A stretch of 14,226 bases of DNA from an uncultured Dorea sp. (GCA_910578865.1 CAJTRM010000048.1:1-14226); one strand, 5' to 3'; shown: positions 6,884-14,200, counted from the first letter of the stretch. Notes: generated from the letters alone by a model not told the origin. Translations and numbers: made by a program.

Positions 6884-8155
6884 TTATATATCACCAGTCT
6901 GCCTTCCCGCAAGCGTCTGCCGATTCAGCACCGCAGCTTTATGGAACAGCACAAACCCGATCACAAACAACACTGCAATAATCGCAACGCCTGCATTGGC
7001 TGCATTTGTAAGCTGTGCCACCACACCCACCAGCGTGGTGCCCACAAAGGAAGCCCCCTTGCCGCAGATATCATAGATTCCGAAATATTCCCCCGACTTC
7101 TCGGCGGGAATGATCCTTGCAAAGTAAGATCTCGACAATGCCTGAATCGCCCCCTGAAACATCCCTACCAGCACCGCCAGAAGCCAGAACTCCCACTGCT
7201 TGTCAAGCTGGATGGCAAAAAGGGCAATTCCCGTATAGGCGACGATACATACCTTAATCAGGACATCTGTCTCATACTGCTTTGACAGCTTCGAGAAAAT
7301 AAGTGCACATGGAAACGCCACGATCTGTGTTACCAGAAGGGCAAGCAAAAGCCCTGTGGAATCCAGACCAAGCGCACTTCCATAAGCGGTTGCCATCTCT
7401 ATGATGGTATAAACGCCGTCAATGAAAAAGAAAAACGCCAGAAGATACAGGAAGATATGTTTTTCCTTCTTGATAGAGGCAAGTGTCTTCCCCAGGCGCC
7501 GAAAGCTCCCCCGTATAGGATGATCCGGCAATTCTGCATAATGCTTTTGCTCATAGTTTTTAAGAAGCGGAACTGTCACAAGAAGCCACCAAGCTGCATT
7601 TAAGAAAAATGCAATGGCCATCGCAGCCTTCATTGAGATTCCTATACTCTCATACATCAGCACAAATACCAGAGAAATCACAAACGGAATACAACTCCCG
7701 ATATACCCCCATGCATACCCGTGGGAAGATACCGTATCCATCCGCTCGCCTGTCGTAACATCTACAAGCATAGAATCATAAAAGATCAGGCTGGCATTGT
7801 ACCCCACCTTCGCAATTACAAACACTGCCAGAAATACGATCCACGAAGCAGGCACTGCCAGCGCCGCACAGCCGATGACGCCAATCATCATAGTGACTAC
7901 AAACAACGGCTTCTTATAATTCTTAGTATCTGCCACAGAGCCAAGGATCGGTCCGATCACAGCTACGATCACTGTCGCCACTGATGCCGCGTAGCCCCAG
8001 TACGCCAGATAATCCACCTCCGAGATGCCTGCACTTCCCGCAAGATAATTAAAATAAATGGGAATAATGGTAGACACCAGCAAGATAAACGCTGAATTTC
8101 CCACATCATAAAGAATCCAATATTTTTCCAGTTTCGTCAATTTCTTATTATCCAT
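6884..8155 (-). CDS. MFS transporter, UMF1 (Atg22/YxiO-like) family
   Basis: A 423-residue, about 12-helix major facilitator of the UMF1 group, which includes fungal vacuolar amino-acid effluxer Atg22 and many uncharacterised bacterial proteins. Marks of the group are YDVGNSAF before the end of helix 1 (16-23), YNASLIFYDSML (119-130), GYAWGYIG (146-153), FFFIDGVYT (242-250), FQGAIQALSRSYFARIIP (333-350) and EYFGIYDI (356-363). I chose the ATG at 8153-8155, not the upstream ATG at 8185, because AAGAGGT sits correctly for it and the upstream start would overlap the previous gene. Only 10 nt separate it from the phospholipase-like gene, and the ribosome site overlaps that gene's stop codon, so the two are co-translated. 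The transported compound is unknown. Confidence 0.88.
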   Translation of the reverse strand: MDNKKLTKLEKYWILYDVGNSAFILLVSTIIPIYFNYLAGSAGISEVDYLAYWGYAASVATVIVAVIGPILGSVADTKNYKKPLFVVTMMIGVIGCAALAVPASWIVFLAVFVIAKVGYNASLIFYDSMLVDVTTGERMDTVSSHGYAWGYIGSCIPFVISLVFVLMYESIGISMKAAMAIAFFLNAAWWLLVTVPLLKNYEQKHYAELPDHPIRGSFRRLGKTLASIKKEKHIFLYLLAFFFFIDGVYTIIEMATAYGSALGLDSTGLLLALLVTQIVAFPCALIFSKLSKQYETDVLIKVCIVAYTGIALFAIQLDKQWEFWLLAVLVGMFQGAIQALSRSYFARIIPAEKSGEYFGIYDICGKGASFVGTTLVGVVAQLTNAANAGVAIIAVLFVIGFVLFHKAAVLNRQTLAGRQTGDI

Positions 8156-8165
8156 CGCACACCTC

Positions 8166-8957
8166 TTATTCAAACGTCCGGTCAAAACGAAGATTCAATT
8201 CCAGGCCTTCTCTCACACTCTCGTCAAAACTTTCAATCATTTCCACTGCAATCTCTATGGCCTGCGTAAACCTCCGGTAAAGCCCCTGATTGCTCCCGGC
8301 GCATTTGGGATTGTCCACACGCTGGTGCATCAGTCCTTTACTGTATGCGTATCTTCCGCGCATCTTCATAATCGTATTAATCAGCCCCTGCTTCACTCTC
8401 CCCGGCGCGCGCAGCAGATTTTTAATAAATCTGAGCCACCTGAGCGAGCTCCGGGCTACCTGCCATGAGATGCCCGGATAGAACGGCGCGATGGCCTTCG
8501 CCGTATATACATCCGTAGGCACAAGCCTTCCCAGGCGGTAAGCCAGCGGATGCAGCCCATCTCTCTTAAGAAGATATTTTTCAAATTCCTCCTCGATCTC
8601 CAGATGCTGAACCCCCGTTTCCTCAATCATCTCTGCCACATAAGGGTGGCATTCACTGTCCAGAATAAAATGACAGATAAATCCAAGGAGATAAGCGTAC
8701 TGCGCGCTGTCCCTTCCCGCCCTTTCTGCCGCCTTTACTGCACGCTCAAAAAAGGCTCTGGCAGAAACCGAGTGAAGACGATTCCCATATTTCACAACCT
8801 TATTCTTAGAGTAAGGACGGTAAAAGAAAAAGATATCCGGCCCCTGAAGTCCTATCTCAAACTGTTTATAATGCTTTAAAATAATTTCCCTGATCTCCCC
8901 GTCCGTCTTCTTCCAGACCTTCTCTCCAAAACGGTCGTGTGCATAAAACGCCGGCAT
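8166..8957 (-). CDS. Zinc-dependent phospholipase C family protein, apparently cytoplasmic
   Basis: A 263-residue member of the zinc-dependent phospholipase C fold (Bacillus PC-PLC/S1-P1-like). The metal ligands can be followed in order: His7 (MPAFYAHDRFG), Asp41 in LQGPDIFFFY, His62 in LHSVSARAFF, His96, Asp100 and His104 in CHFILDSECHPY, then His118 and Glu122 in the HxxxE repeat. These correspond well to His14, Asp55, His69, His118, Asp122, His128, His142 and Glu146 of the secreted B. cereus enzyme. Unlike that enzyme there is no signal peptide and no processed N-terminal Trp, which supplies a zinc ligand there, so the third metal site may differ. The ATG has AGGAGG 8 nt upstream. It is the first gene of an operon with the UMF1 transporter. 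Substrate is unproven. Confidence 0.83.
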   Translation of the reverse strand: MPAFYAHDRFGEKVWKKTDGEIREIILKHYKQFEIGLQGPDIFFFYRPYSKNKVVKYGNRLHSVSARAFFERAVKAAERAGRDSAQYAYLLGFICHFILDSECHPYVAEMIEETGVQHLEIEEEFEKYLLKRDGLHPLAYRLGRLVPTDVYTAKAIAPFYPGISWQVARSSLRWLRFIKNLLRAPGRVKQGLINTIMKMRGRYAYSKGLMHQRVDNPKCAGSNQGLYRRFTQAIEIAVEMIESFDESVREGLELNLRFDRTFE

Positions 8958-9001
8958 ACGTCATCCCTCCTAATCAACTCTCTGTATAATTCCTTATACT
9001 A

Positions 9002-9030
9002 ACTATAAAATTATATCCCGGAAATGTAAA
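9002..9030 (-). promoter_or_regulatory. Candidate promoter of the phospholipase-like/MFS operon
   Basis: TTTACA (9025-9030) and TATAGT (9002-9007) are spaced by 17 nt on the minus strand, each one base off consensus. A perfect TATAAT also occurs at 9010-9015 but its -35 position is poor. A small GGGG/CCCC hairpin (9040-9051) lies just upstream. Confidence 0.45.
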
Positions 9031-9076
9031 CATAAAACAGGGGGAATCCCCAAAAATATTTCCCTGCCGCAGACAA

Positions 9077-9127
9077 AGAGCCATACACGGACACAGCCGC
9101 CGCTTAGCTGCATCTGTATATGGCTCT
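9077..9127 (-). terminator. Long terminator hairpin of the NMT1-type ABC operon
   Basis: As minus-strand RNA the arms 9107-9127 and 9077-9097 pair over 21 positions with several G-U pairs and one A-C mismatch, around a 9-nt loop. As plus-strand RNA the wobbles become mismatches and only the outer 9 bp remain perfect. It begins about 20 nt after the permease stop. The following tail, TTTGTCT counting the last stem base, is only weakly T-rich, and a second small GGGG/CCCC hairpin with CTGTTTT follows at 9040-9051. Confidence 0.65.
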
Positions 9128-9148
9128 GTATTTCACTGCTTTTCACCT

Positions 9149-9910
9149 TTACATCGTCCACTTAAGCAGATATTTCTTCAGCATCTCAAAGAGCTGCATC
9201 ACGATCACCAATATAACTACCATAAATACAAAGCCGACCCAGGTATTTGCAAAAATACCAAGCTCTGCATATTTCTTTACAAAATATCCCAGGCCCTCCC
9301 CCGCGCCGTACATCTCTGCATATACCAGCATGACAAAGGAGCTTCTGAGGGAATTGACGAACCCTGCCAGAATGGACGGACTGGCCGCAGGCAGGATGAC
9401 CTTCGTCACCCTTTTTAATCCTTTGAGTTCCAGGGTCGCGGCCTTGTCCAGATATCTCTTGTCTATAGTCATAATACCTGTGATGGTCGCAAACAGTGTC
9501 GCCCACACAATATTGTAGACAATCAAGAACACAGAAGCCGAAAACAATGTCGGTGCCAGCAGCAGCACAAACGGCGACAGCAGGATGGACGGAATCACAC
9601 TGAACGCATAGATCACCGGGTGAAGGATCTCGCGGATCCTTTGATTCAGTCCCATGACCGTGCCTAACACCAGCGCAATCACAAGCGAAAACAGGATGGA
9701 CGGAATCAGCAGCTTAAAGGAAGCCACTGCATTTCCGAACATCATATCTTTACTGTCAACAAAGGCAGCCTTAATCTTGTCTGTCGGCGGAAACAGATAC
9801 GGGTTCACCAGGCCGTTGGCCGTCAGGAACACATACAACGCCGCCAGGCCGATAAATATACCGCATGTAATCCAATATTTCTTTATAAATCCCTTTATTG
9901 TATCCATCAT
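9149..9910 (-). CDS. ABC transporter permease, SsuC/TauC/ThiX-like
   Basis: Membrane channel of the importer encoded with the ATPase and binding protein upstream. About six hydrophobic segments are visible, and the EAA loop that docks on the ATPase is clear (DKAATLELKGLKRVTKVILPAASPSILAG split over residues 155-183 counted from this start). This loop style is that of permeases for sulfonates, taurine, nitrate or pyrimidine precursors. I prefer the ATG at 9908-9910, or the adjacent ATG at 9905-9907, because AGGAG lies 5 or 8 nt upstream; the longer reading from 9940 has no ribosome site. The binding-protein gene ends 39 nt before. Last gene of its operon, followed by the 9077-9127 terminator. 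Substrate is not readable from the permease. Confidence 0.87.
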   Translation of the reverse strand: MMDTIKGFIKKYWITCGIFIGLAALYVFLTANGLVNPYLFPPTDKIKAAFVDSKDMMFGNAVASFKLLIPSILFSLVIALVLGTVMGLNQRIREILHPVIYAFSVIPSILLSPFVLLLAPTLFSASVFLIVYNIVWATLFATITGIMTIDKRYLDKAATLELKGLKRVTKVILPAASPSILAGFVNSLRSSFVMLVYAEMYGAGEGLGYFVKKYAELGIFANTWVGFVFMVVILVIVMQLFEMLKKYLLKWTM

Positions 9911-9949
9911 CCCGTCTCCTGCTGATTCTCTGATATTCATTGTGTGTTA

Positions 9950-11047
9950 TTATTTGTCGTGCTCTGCAAAGAAAGATGCCATTTCCTCATAGAATTCCGG
10001 CGCTTCTTCCCCATATTTTTCTGTAGCTTCTGCCAGTGCCTCTTCATACAGCGCTGTGTTAATGTGATCCTCGATCTTGACCTGGTTATCTTCTCCAAGG
10101 TAGCCGGTCTTATCCAGAATATCCCATGCACGGACTACTCCGTCCTTCAATGGGTCAGCGCTTACAAAGTAGTGTTCGTCGTCCATCATGTAAGCCGCTA
10201 CGTATTCCTCGGTAGCCTCAATAGCCGCTGCATGCAGCTTAACAGCCTCCTCCTTGTTTGCCTCATAGTAGGACTGTGCACGGAGCAGTGCACGAAGGAC
10301 TGCTTTTACAGTATTTGGATTCTCATTGATCCATTTTGTCTGTGCCACCATACGGCAGCAGGAATAATTTTCCATGATCTCGCTCTGATAGCTTACAATA
10401 TCAATTTCTCCGTTAGCGGCCATCTCCTGAACTGCAAGATTCTGCCCGGTCCCCATCAGTGCATATGCAACGTCCCCGCGTACGACTGCTGCCAGGGCAT
10501 CATTGTAATCAGAATATACTTCCCACTCTACAACCTCGAGAGGATTCTCATATCCAAGGTCCATCACTGCACCTGTAAATGCAAAATAGCTCGGGTTAAC
10601 GGCCACTTTTTTTCCGACAAAAGACTCGATCCCGTTCCACTCTGCGCCCTTCTTTGCAACCACCGGCATACAGCCTTCGATCATATGGCCGCCGAATACA
10701 GAAATATCTATTCCGGATGCAATCTGCTGAAGCGGATTGGAAGTACCGGCATTTGATACGACATCCACCTTGCCTGTAGACAGCAGTGTCATAGCATCTG
10801 CATTAGCATTTGCCTCCACCGGCTCGATGGAGATACCCTCATCCTCAAAGTATCCCTTCTCATTGGCAATGGTCACCAGGACATTTCCGCTTGTCCCGTA
10901 GTTCCATTTTACAACGTCCTGTTCCGGGGCGCCTTCTTCCGCCTTCTTTTCTGTGTCTTTTTCTTCAGCGCCTCCGCCGCCGGAACATGCTGCAAGGCTG
11001 AATGACACAGCTAAAATCATCATAGCGGCTAAAATTCTTTTTTTCAT
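9950..11047 (-). CDS. ABC transporter substrate-binding lipoprotein, NMT1/SsuA-like
   Basis: Captures the substrate outside the membrane for the importer. The N-terminus is a lipoprotein signal (MKKR, hydrophobic core, lipobox LAAC with Cys21), followed by a Gly/Glu/Lys-rich linker (22-45) and an NMT1/periplasmic-binding type 2 domain beginning WNYGTSGNVLVTIANEKGYFEDEGISIEPVE. The 'ANEKGYFEDEGI' helix and the 'KVDVVSNAGTSNPLQQIASG' segment (93-112) are typical of the sulfonate, nitrate, taurine and HMP-precursor receptors. A CC pair occurs at 230-231 in the C-terminal half. Length is 365. The ATG follows AGGAGG by 9 nt, a much stronger site than that of the ATPase gene, so the receptor is probably made in excess. 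No thiamine riboswitch motif is seen upstream, so a thiamine-precursor role is not supported. Substrate unknown. Confidence 0.87.
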   Translation of the reverse strand: MKKRILAAMMILAVSFSLAACSGGGGAEEKDTEKKAEEGAPEQDVVKWNYGTSGNVLVTIANEKGYFEDEGISIEPVEANANADAMTLLSTGKVDVVSNAGTSNPLQQIASGIDISVFGGHMIEGCMPVVAKKGAEWNGIESFVGKKVAVNPSYFAFTGAVMDLGYENPLEVVEWEVYSDYNDALAAVVRGDVAYALMGTGQNLAVQEMAANGEIDIVSYQSEIMENYSCCRMVAQTKWINENPNTVKAVLRALLRAQSYYEANKEEAVKLHAAAIEATEEYVAAYMMDDEHYFVSADPLKDGVVRAWDILDKTGYLGEDNQVKIEDHINTALYEEALAEATEKYGEEAPEFYEEMASFFAEHDK

Positions 11048-11086
11048 TTCGTTTTTCCTCCTGTAGAAAACATTAAATAATCGTTT

Positions 11087-11140
11087 GAAAGCCGGATCCT
11101 TCGGCCTTCATCTATATCAAACAGTAGAACCTGTTGATAT
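11087..11140 (-). other. Two stem-loops in the ATPase-binding protein gap
   Basis: The 110-nt gap holds two hairpins. On the minus strand the first (11114-11140) has 7 bp, a one-base bulge and 3 bp; the second (11087-11109) has 8 bp with one G-U pair and a 7-nt loop. Neither is followed by a T-run, so they look like RNA processing or stability elements, not terminators. Placed just before the binding-protein gene, they could protect its mRNA and raise receptor level over ATPase, a known arrangement in ABC import operons. Confidence 0.45.
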
Positions 11141-11157
11141 CCCCGGGTTAACACCTT

Positions 11158-11943
11158 CTAGGAAATGTGAGTTGCAACATCCTTATTAATCTGCCGGATC
11201 AGTTCATTGCGGAGCTTTAACGTCTCCGGATTGTCAAACTGCGTCTCCCGCGCAGGCCGCTGCTCCTCAGAGAGTCTGCATTCATAGATAATATTACTCG
11301 GCGACTGACCCAGCACTACAATACGGTTCCCGAGAAGCAATGCCTCATCCACGTCATGGGTTACAAAAAATACGGTCTTCTTCGGATCCTGCCGGGACCA
11401 CAGCTCACCCACCAGATCCTGAAGCTTTGCACGGGTCACGGCATCCAATGCTCCAAAAGGCTCATCCATCAGAAGGATAGGCGGATCAATACTGAACGCC
11501 TGCGCGATGGCGCACCTTTGCTTCATACCGCCGGATAATTCCTTCGGCAGCTTATGATATACGGATTCTTCCAGGCCGACTGCTTTCAGCATCTCTATTG
11601 CAATCTGCTTCAATTCCTTCTTATCCTTCCCCGGAAAACGCTGCCGCAAGGCCAGCATAATATTCTCTCCTGCTTTCATCCAGGGAAACAGGCCATAATC
11701 CTGAAATACAACCCCCTTATCAAGACCTGCGCCGCCAACCGGGCGGCCGCCGACAGTTATCTCTCCCTCTGTGGGTTTCTCAAGCCCGGCAAGCAGACGC
11801 AGCAAGGTACTTTTCCCGCACCCCGACTGTCCCAGTATACAGACAAATTCCCCTGTGTCCACGCCCATATTTATATCCTTTAATATCAGTCTTTCATCTC
11901 CTGTATAGGAAAAGGAAAGATTGCTGACTTTAATACTACCCAT
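11158..11943 (-). CDS. ABC transporter ATP-binding protein, SsuB/TauB/NrtD-like
   Basis: ATPase of the NMT1-type importer and first gene of the operon. Motifs: Walker A GQSGCGKST (38-46), Q-loop VVFQDYGLFPW (Gln81), signature LSGGMKQR (136-143), Walker B ILLMDE (156-161) with PFGALD, and H-loop THD (His196) followed by VDEALLLGNRIVVL. The FQDYGLFPW and DEPFGALDAVTR forms are characteristic of the sulfonate/taurine/nitrate ATPase group. The 261-residue length is normal. The ATG is about 10 nt after AGAGGA, a moderate site. The promoter and twin operator-like dyads lie 38-100 nt upstream. Downstream come the binding protein (110-nt gap) and the permease. The order ATPase, receptor, permease is one common arrangement for this class. 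Confidence 0.9.
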   Translation of the reverse strand: MGSIKVSNLSFSYTGDERLILKDINMGVDTGEFVCILGQSGCGKSTLLRLLAGLEKPTEGEITVGGRPVGGAGLDKGVVFQDYGLFPWMKAGENIMLALRQRFPGKDKKELKQIAIEMLKAVGLEESVYHKLPKELSGGMKQRCAIAQAFSIDPPILLMDEPFGALDAVTRAKLQDLVGELWSRQDPKKTVFFVTHDVDEALLLGNRIVVLGQSPSNIIYECRLSEEQRPARETQFDNPETLKLRNELIRQINKDVATHIS

Positions 11944-11980
11944 TGTCTTTTAATCCTCTCTGGTTATCACCGGTTTTCCT

Positions 11981-12012
11981 TACAACTGTATACTATTAGT
12001 TTACAATTGTAA
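11981..12012. promoter_or_regulatory. Twin TACAnnTGTA dyads, BlaI/MecI/CopY-type operator candidate
   Basis: TACAACTGTA (11981-11990) and TACAATTGTA (12002-12011, within the perfect 12-bp palindrome TTACAATTGTAA) are centred 21 bp apart, two helical turns. TACAnnTGTA is the published core operator of the CopY and BlaI/MecI winged-helix repressors, which often use paired sites. The first dyad met by polymerase overlaps the predicted transcription start of the importer operon and the second lies just downstream, a position suited to repression. No such repressor gene is in this window. Confidence 0.6.
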
Positions 12013-12014
12013 TA

Positions 12015-12043
12015 ACTATATTTCCAATCGTTATTATTGATAA
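12015..12043 (-). promoter_or_regulatory. Candidate promoter of the NMT1-type ABC operon
   Basis: TTATCA (12038-12043) and TATAGT (12015-12020) are spaced by 17 nt on the minus strand, with four and five matches to consensus. Transcription would start near 12008, inside the upstream TACAnnTGTA dyad, leaving a leader of about 65 nt. The surrounding 12000-12100 region is very A/T-rich. Confidence 0.45.
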
Positions 12044-12127
12044 ATAAATAAACTTATTTATTTCGTCTATAAGTATATTTTCAATCTGGTCTTTTGTCCT
12101 TTTCACATATTCTTGTACGCTAAAAAT

Positions 12128-12190
12128 AAAGCCACACAGGGCACATGCCGAAGGTAACCTCTACCTCCGGCATGTGCCCTGCATAGCTTT
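12128..12190 (-). terminator. Long intrinsic terminator of the PatB/MalY-type gene
   Basis: As minus-strand RNA, arms 12168-12190 and 12128-12150 pair over 23 positions, the outer ten including four G-U or U-G wobbles, around a 17-nt loop that can itself fold (AGGT/ACCT). The stem is followed by ATTTTTA. On the plus strand the wobbles become mismatches and only 13 inner bp stay perfect. It starts within 10 nt of the aminotransferase stop codon and separates that gene from the importer operon. Confidence 0.82.
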
Positions 12191-12198
12191 TTATATCC

Positions 12199-13365
12199 CT
12201 AAACGCACAATGCTTCAATTATCTTTCTGGCTGCCAGCTCAATATTCTCCTGCCTGGTCGCCAGGTTCACACGGATAAATGTATCATATCCTCCTTCACC
12301 AAACCAGGCGCCATAATCTACAGCCAAACCACACCTTTTCTGGATGACCTCCTCCATATCCTCCGCTTTCACATATTTTCCAAGATCAATCCACATCAGA
12401 TAAGTGCCCTGAAGTTCTGAGATCCATACATCAGGAAGCTTTTCTTCAAGCATAGATTTCATGAGCCGATAATTACCCTCTACAATCTCCAGCACCTCCT
12501 CAAGCCATTTCCTCCCGTTCTCATAGGCGCTCTGCACGGCAATATACCCGAAGGAATTGCCTCCCTTGACCCGCAGACGAATCAGATAATCATCATACAG
12601 CGTCCGCAGCCTTTCATCCGGAATAATCAGTATTGCATTCTGGCATCCGGCCAGATTGAAGGTCTTTGTTGCTGCGGTCAATGTTACTAATATATCATCA
12701 TAATTTCCCACTGTTGCCGCCGCAGGCTGATCATAGCCTTTCATAACAATATCCTGATGGATCTCATCCGCAATCACATAGACATTGTATGTTCTGCAGA
12801 TATCAAGCACCCGCCGGATCTCTTCTCTGCTCCAAACTCTTCCCACCGGATTATGAGGTGTACAGAAAATAAAAAGCTTCACGTCGTTCTCCCTGATTTT
12901 ATTTTCAAAGTCCTCATAGTCGATCTCATAACTGCTTCCCTTTTTTCTGAGGGGACTCTCCACCACCGTACGTCCATTATTGACAATCGCCTCATGGAAT
13001 GGATAATAGACCGGCGGCATAATAAGAACACCGTCCTTCTCCTTTGTCAGAATGTGGATCAACCAGTTAAATGCCGGAACTACACCTGGAGAAAACCGCA
13101 TCCACTCCTGCTCAACCTGATATCCATGATAGGCCTTCTCCCACCGGATAAATGCGTCGTAATAGCCCTGGGGCGCGATGTAATAGCCGAACACGCCGAA
13201 CTCAACATATTTTTTCAGCGCCTCTTTCACACAGGCCGGAGCTTCAAAATCCATGTCCGCAATCCACAGCGCAAGCAGTTCCTCCTCCCCGAAACGCTCC
13301 ATACAGCCGTCCCATTTACTGCTGTCTGTATTTTTCCTGTCCTTATATATTACTTCACTGCTCAT
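12199..13365 (-). CDS. PLP-dependent aminotransferase of the PatB/MalY family (cystathionine beta-lyase-like C-S lyase)
   Basis: Fold-type I PLP enzyme whose family splits C-S bonds in cystathionine or cysteine conjugates, giving pyruvate, ammonia and a thiol; some members act as aminotransferases. Marks: WIADMDF (34-40) typical of PatB/MalY, MPPVYYPF (116-123), CTPHNPVGRVW (168-178, Asn172), ADEIHQDI (199-206, Asp200 to the pyridine nitrogen), the PLP lysine in AATKTFNLAG (Lys234), and the carboxylate-binding Arg365 in FIRVNLA. Length 388 is normal. The ATG has only a weak ribosome site; AGAGGAAG lies about 16 nt upstream, so translation may be low or coupled. The PpiC gene ends 73 nt upstream on the same strand with no terminator between, so the two may be co-transcribed. 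Lyase or aminotransferase activity cannot be told apart here. Confidence 0.88.
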   Translation of the reverse strand: MSSEVIYKDRKNTDSSKWDGCMERFGEEELLALWIADMDFEAPACVKEALKKYVEFGVFGYYIAPQGYYDAFIRWEKAYHGYQVEQEWMRFSPGVVPAFNWLIHILTKEKDGVLIMPPVYYPFHEAIVNNGRTVVESPLRKKGSSYEIDYEDFENKIRENDVKLFIFCTPHNPVGRVWSREEIRRVLDICRTYNVYVIADEIHQDIVMKGYDQPAAATVGNYDDILVTLTAATKTFNLAGCQNAILIIPDERLRTLYDDYLIRLRVKGGNSFGYIAVQSAYENGRKWLEEVLEIVEGNYRLMKSMLEEKLPDVWISELQGTYLMWIDLGKYVKAEDMEEVIQKRCGLAVDYGAWFGEGGYDTFIRVNLATRQENIELAARKIIEALCV

Positions 13366-13438
13366 AGTTCTTCTATATGCTTCCTCTCTCCAATATTACC
13401 CCTCTTTTTTGCCGGGGCCGTCAACTCAAAAACTGCGA

Positions 13439-14164
13439 TTACTTTTCCAGATACTGTTCTTTCAGTTCTTTGACTTTTTCATTATAGACGTCATTTTGCT
13501 TCTGCCCCATCATGCTCTGGTAGATCTGACCTTTTACCTCCTCAAAGGACGCTGCTGCCGCTTTATTTTTCTTCTCCACCTTGATCAAGTGATACCCGAA
13601 CTGTGTTTTTACAGGGCCCACGATCTGGCCTTCCCCTGCGCCGAATGCCGCCTCTTCAAACTCCTTCACCATCTGCCCTCTTCCGAACGCGCCAAGAGCT
13701 CCGCCTTTAGCTCCGGACGGGCAGGTAGATGCTTCCTTGGCCGCCTCCTCAAAGGTTTTCTCTCCATTCTCTACAGAAGCAAGAACCTCTTTACATTTCT
13801 CCTCTGTTTCAACCAGAATATGCTTTGCACTTACCGTATCACCTTTTGCAAATTTCCCCTGGTTTGCCTCATAATAATCTCTTATTTCATCCTCAGACAC
13901 CTTCACGTCCTTCATCGTCTCCCGCATCGCAAGCTGTGCCAGGATATCCCTTCTTGCACTCTCCATGATCACCGCAAAGTCCCCGGTCTCATACAGCTTC
14001 GTATCCTCACCCAGCTGTGCAAACATATGCAGGGCAAGAAACTGCTCCAGATACTGCTCCCTGTACTGTGGATTCGATGCATATGCCTGCTGCTCCCTTG
14101 GTATCCCCTCAAGGTAAGACGTAAATTCAGATTCCATAATCTCTCTTCCCGCTACTTTTGCCAA
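13439..14164 (-). CDS. PpiC-type (parvulin) peptidyl-prolyl isomerase, signal-less, 5' end altered
   Basis: Catalyses cis-trans isomerisation of prolyl bonds and helps folding. The N-terminal ~85 residues form a SurA_N-like helical chaperone segment, followed by a parvulin domain: SAKHILVET (112-120), CPSGAKGGALGAFGRGQMVKEFEEAAF split over 148-174, and VKTQFGYHLIKV (185-196). The C-terminus (200-241) is charged and helical. There is no signal peptide or lipobox, so it is probably cytoplasmic, unlike PrsA. Reading back in frame from the TTG at 14162-14164 gives D-K-V-L-A-K-V-A-G, which resembles the usual N-terminus of this family, yet the codon before Asp is TAG (14174-14176) where an ATG would be expected. 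TTG with AGGA 7 nt upstream may rescue translation. A junction at about 14177 is the likely cause. Confidence 0.83.
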   Translation of the reverse strand: MAKVAGREIMESEFTSYLEGIPREQQAYASNPQYREQYLEQFLALHMFAQLGEDTKLYETGDFAVIMESARRDILAQLAMRETMKDVKVSEDEIRDYYEANQGKFAKGDTVSAKHILVETEEKCKEVLASVENGEKTFEEAAKEASTCPSGAKGGALGAFGRGQMVKEFEEAAFGAGEGQIVGPVKTQFGYHLIKVEKKNKAAAASFEEVKGQIYQSMMGQKQNDVYNEKVKELKEQYLEK

Positions 14165-14181
14165 TACTTTATCCTAGATTA

Positions 14182-14200
14182 TTCACGGCACAGCCGTGAA
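14182..14200. repeat. Perfect 8-bp hairpin at right window edge
   Basis: TTCACGGC-ACA-GCCGTGAA is a perfect inverted repeat with a 3-nt loop, 6 bp beyond the point where the PpiC reading frame is interrupted. It could be the terminal hairpin of a mobile element, a repeated intergenic palindrome or a terminator of an upstream gene. Too little sequence remains to decide. Confidence 0.5.

Noticed and set aside
8156..8185. Upstream ATG at 8185 as start of the MFS transporter
   Set aside because: It would overlap the phospholipase-like coding end, has no ribosome site, and the added residues are not typical; the ATG at 8155 has AAGAGGT in place.
9911..9940. Upstream ATG at 9940 as start of the ABC permease
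   Set aside because: No ribosome site precedes it; AGGAG is positioned for the twin ATGs at 9910/9907.
9944..10756. 270-codon plus-strand frame opposite the binding-protein gene
   Set aside because: Antisense shadow of a clear lipoprotein gene; many Cys and His residues come from the complementary codon pattern.
11944..12198. Possible thiamine (TPP) riboswitch upstream of the NMT1-type importer
   Set aside because: Neither the conserved CTGAGA block nor the second TPP core block is visible on the minus strand, and the leader after the candidate promoter is only about 65 nt.
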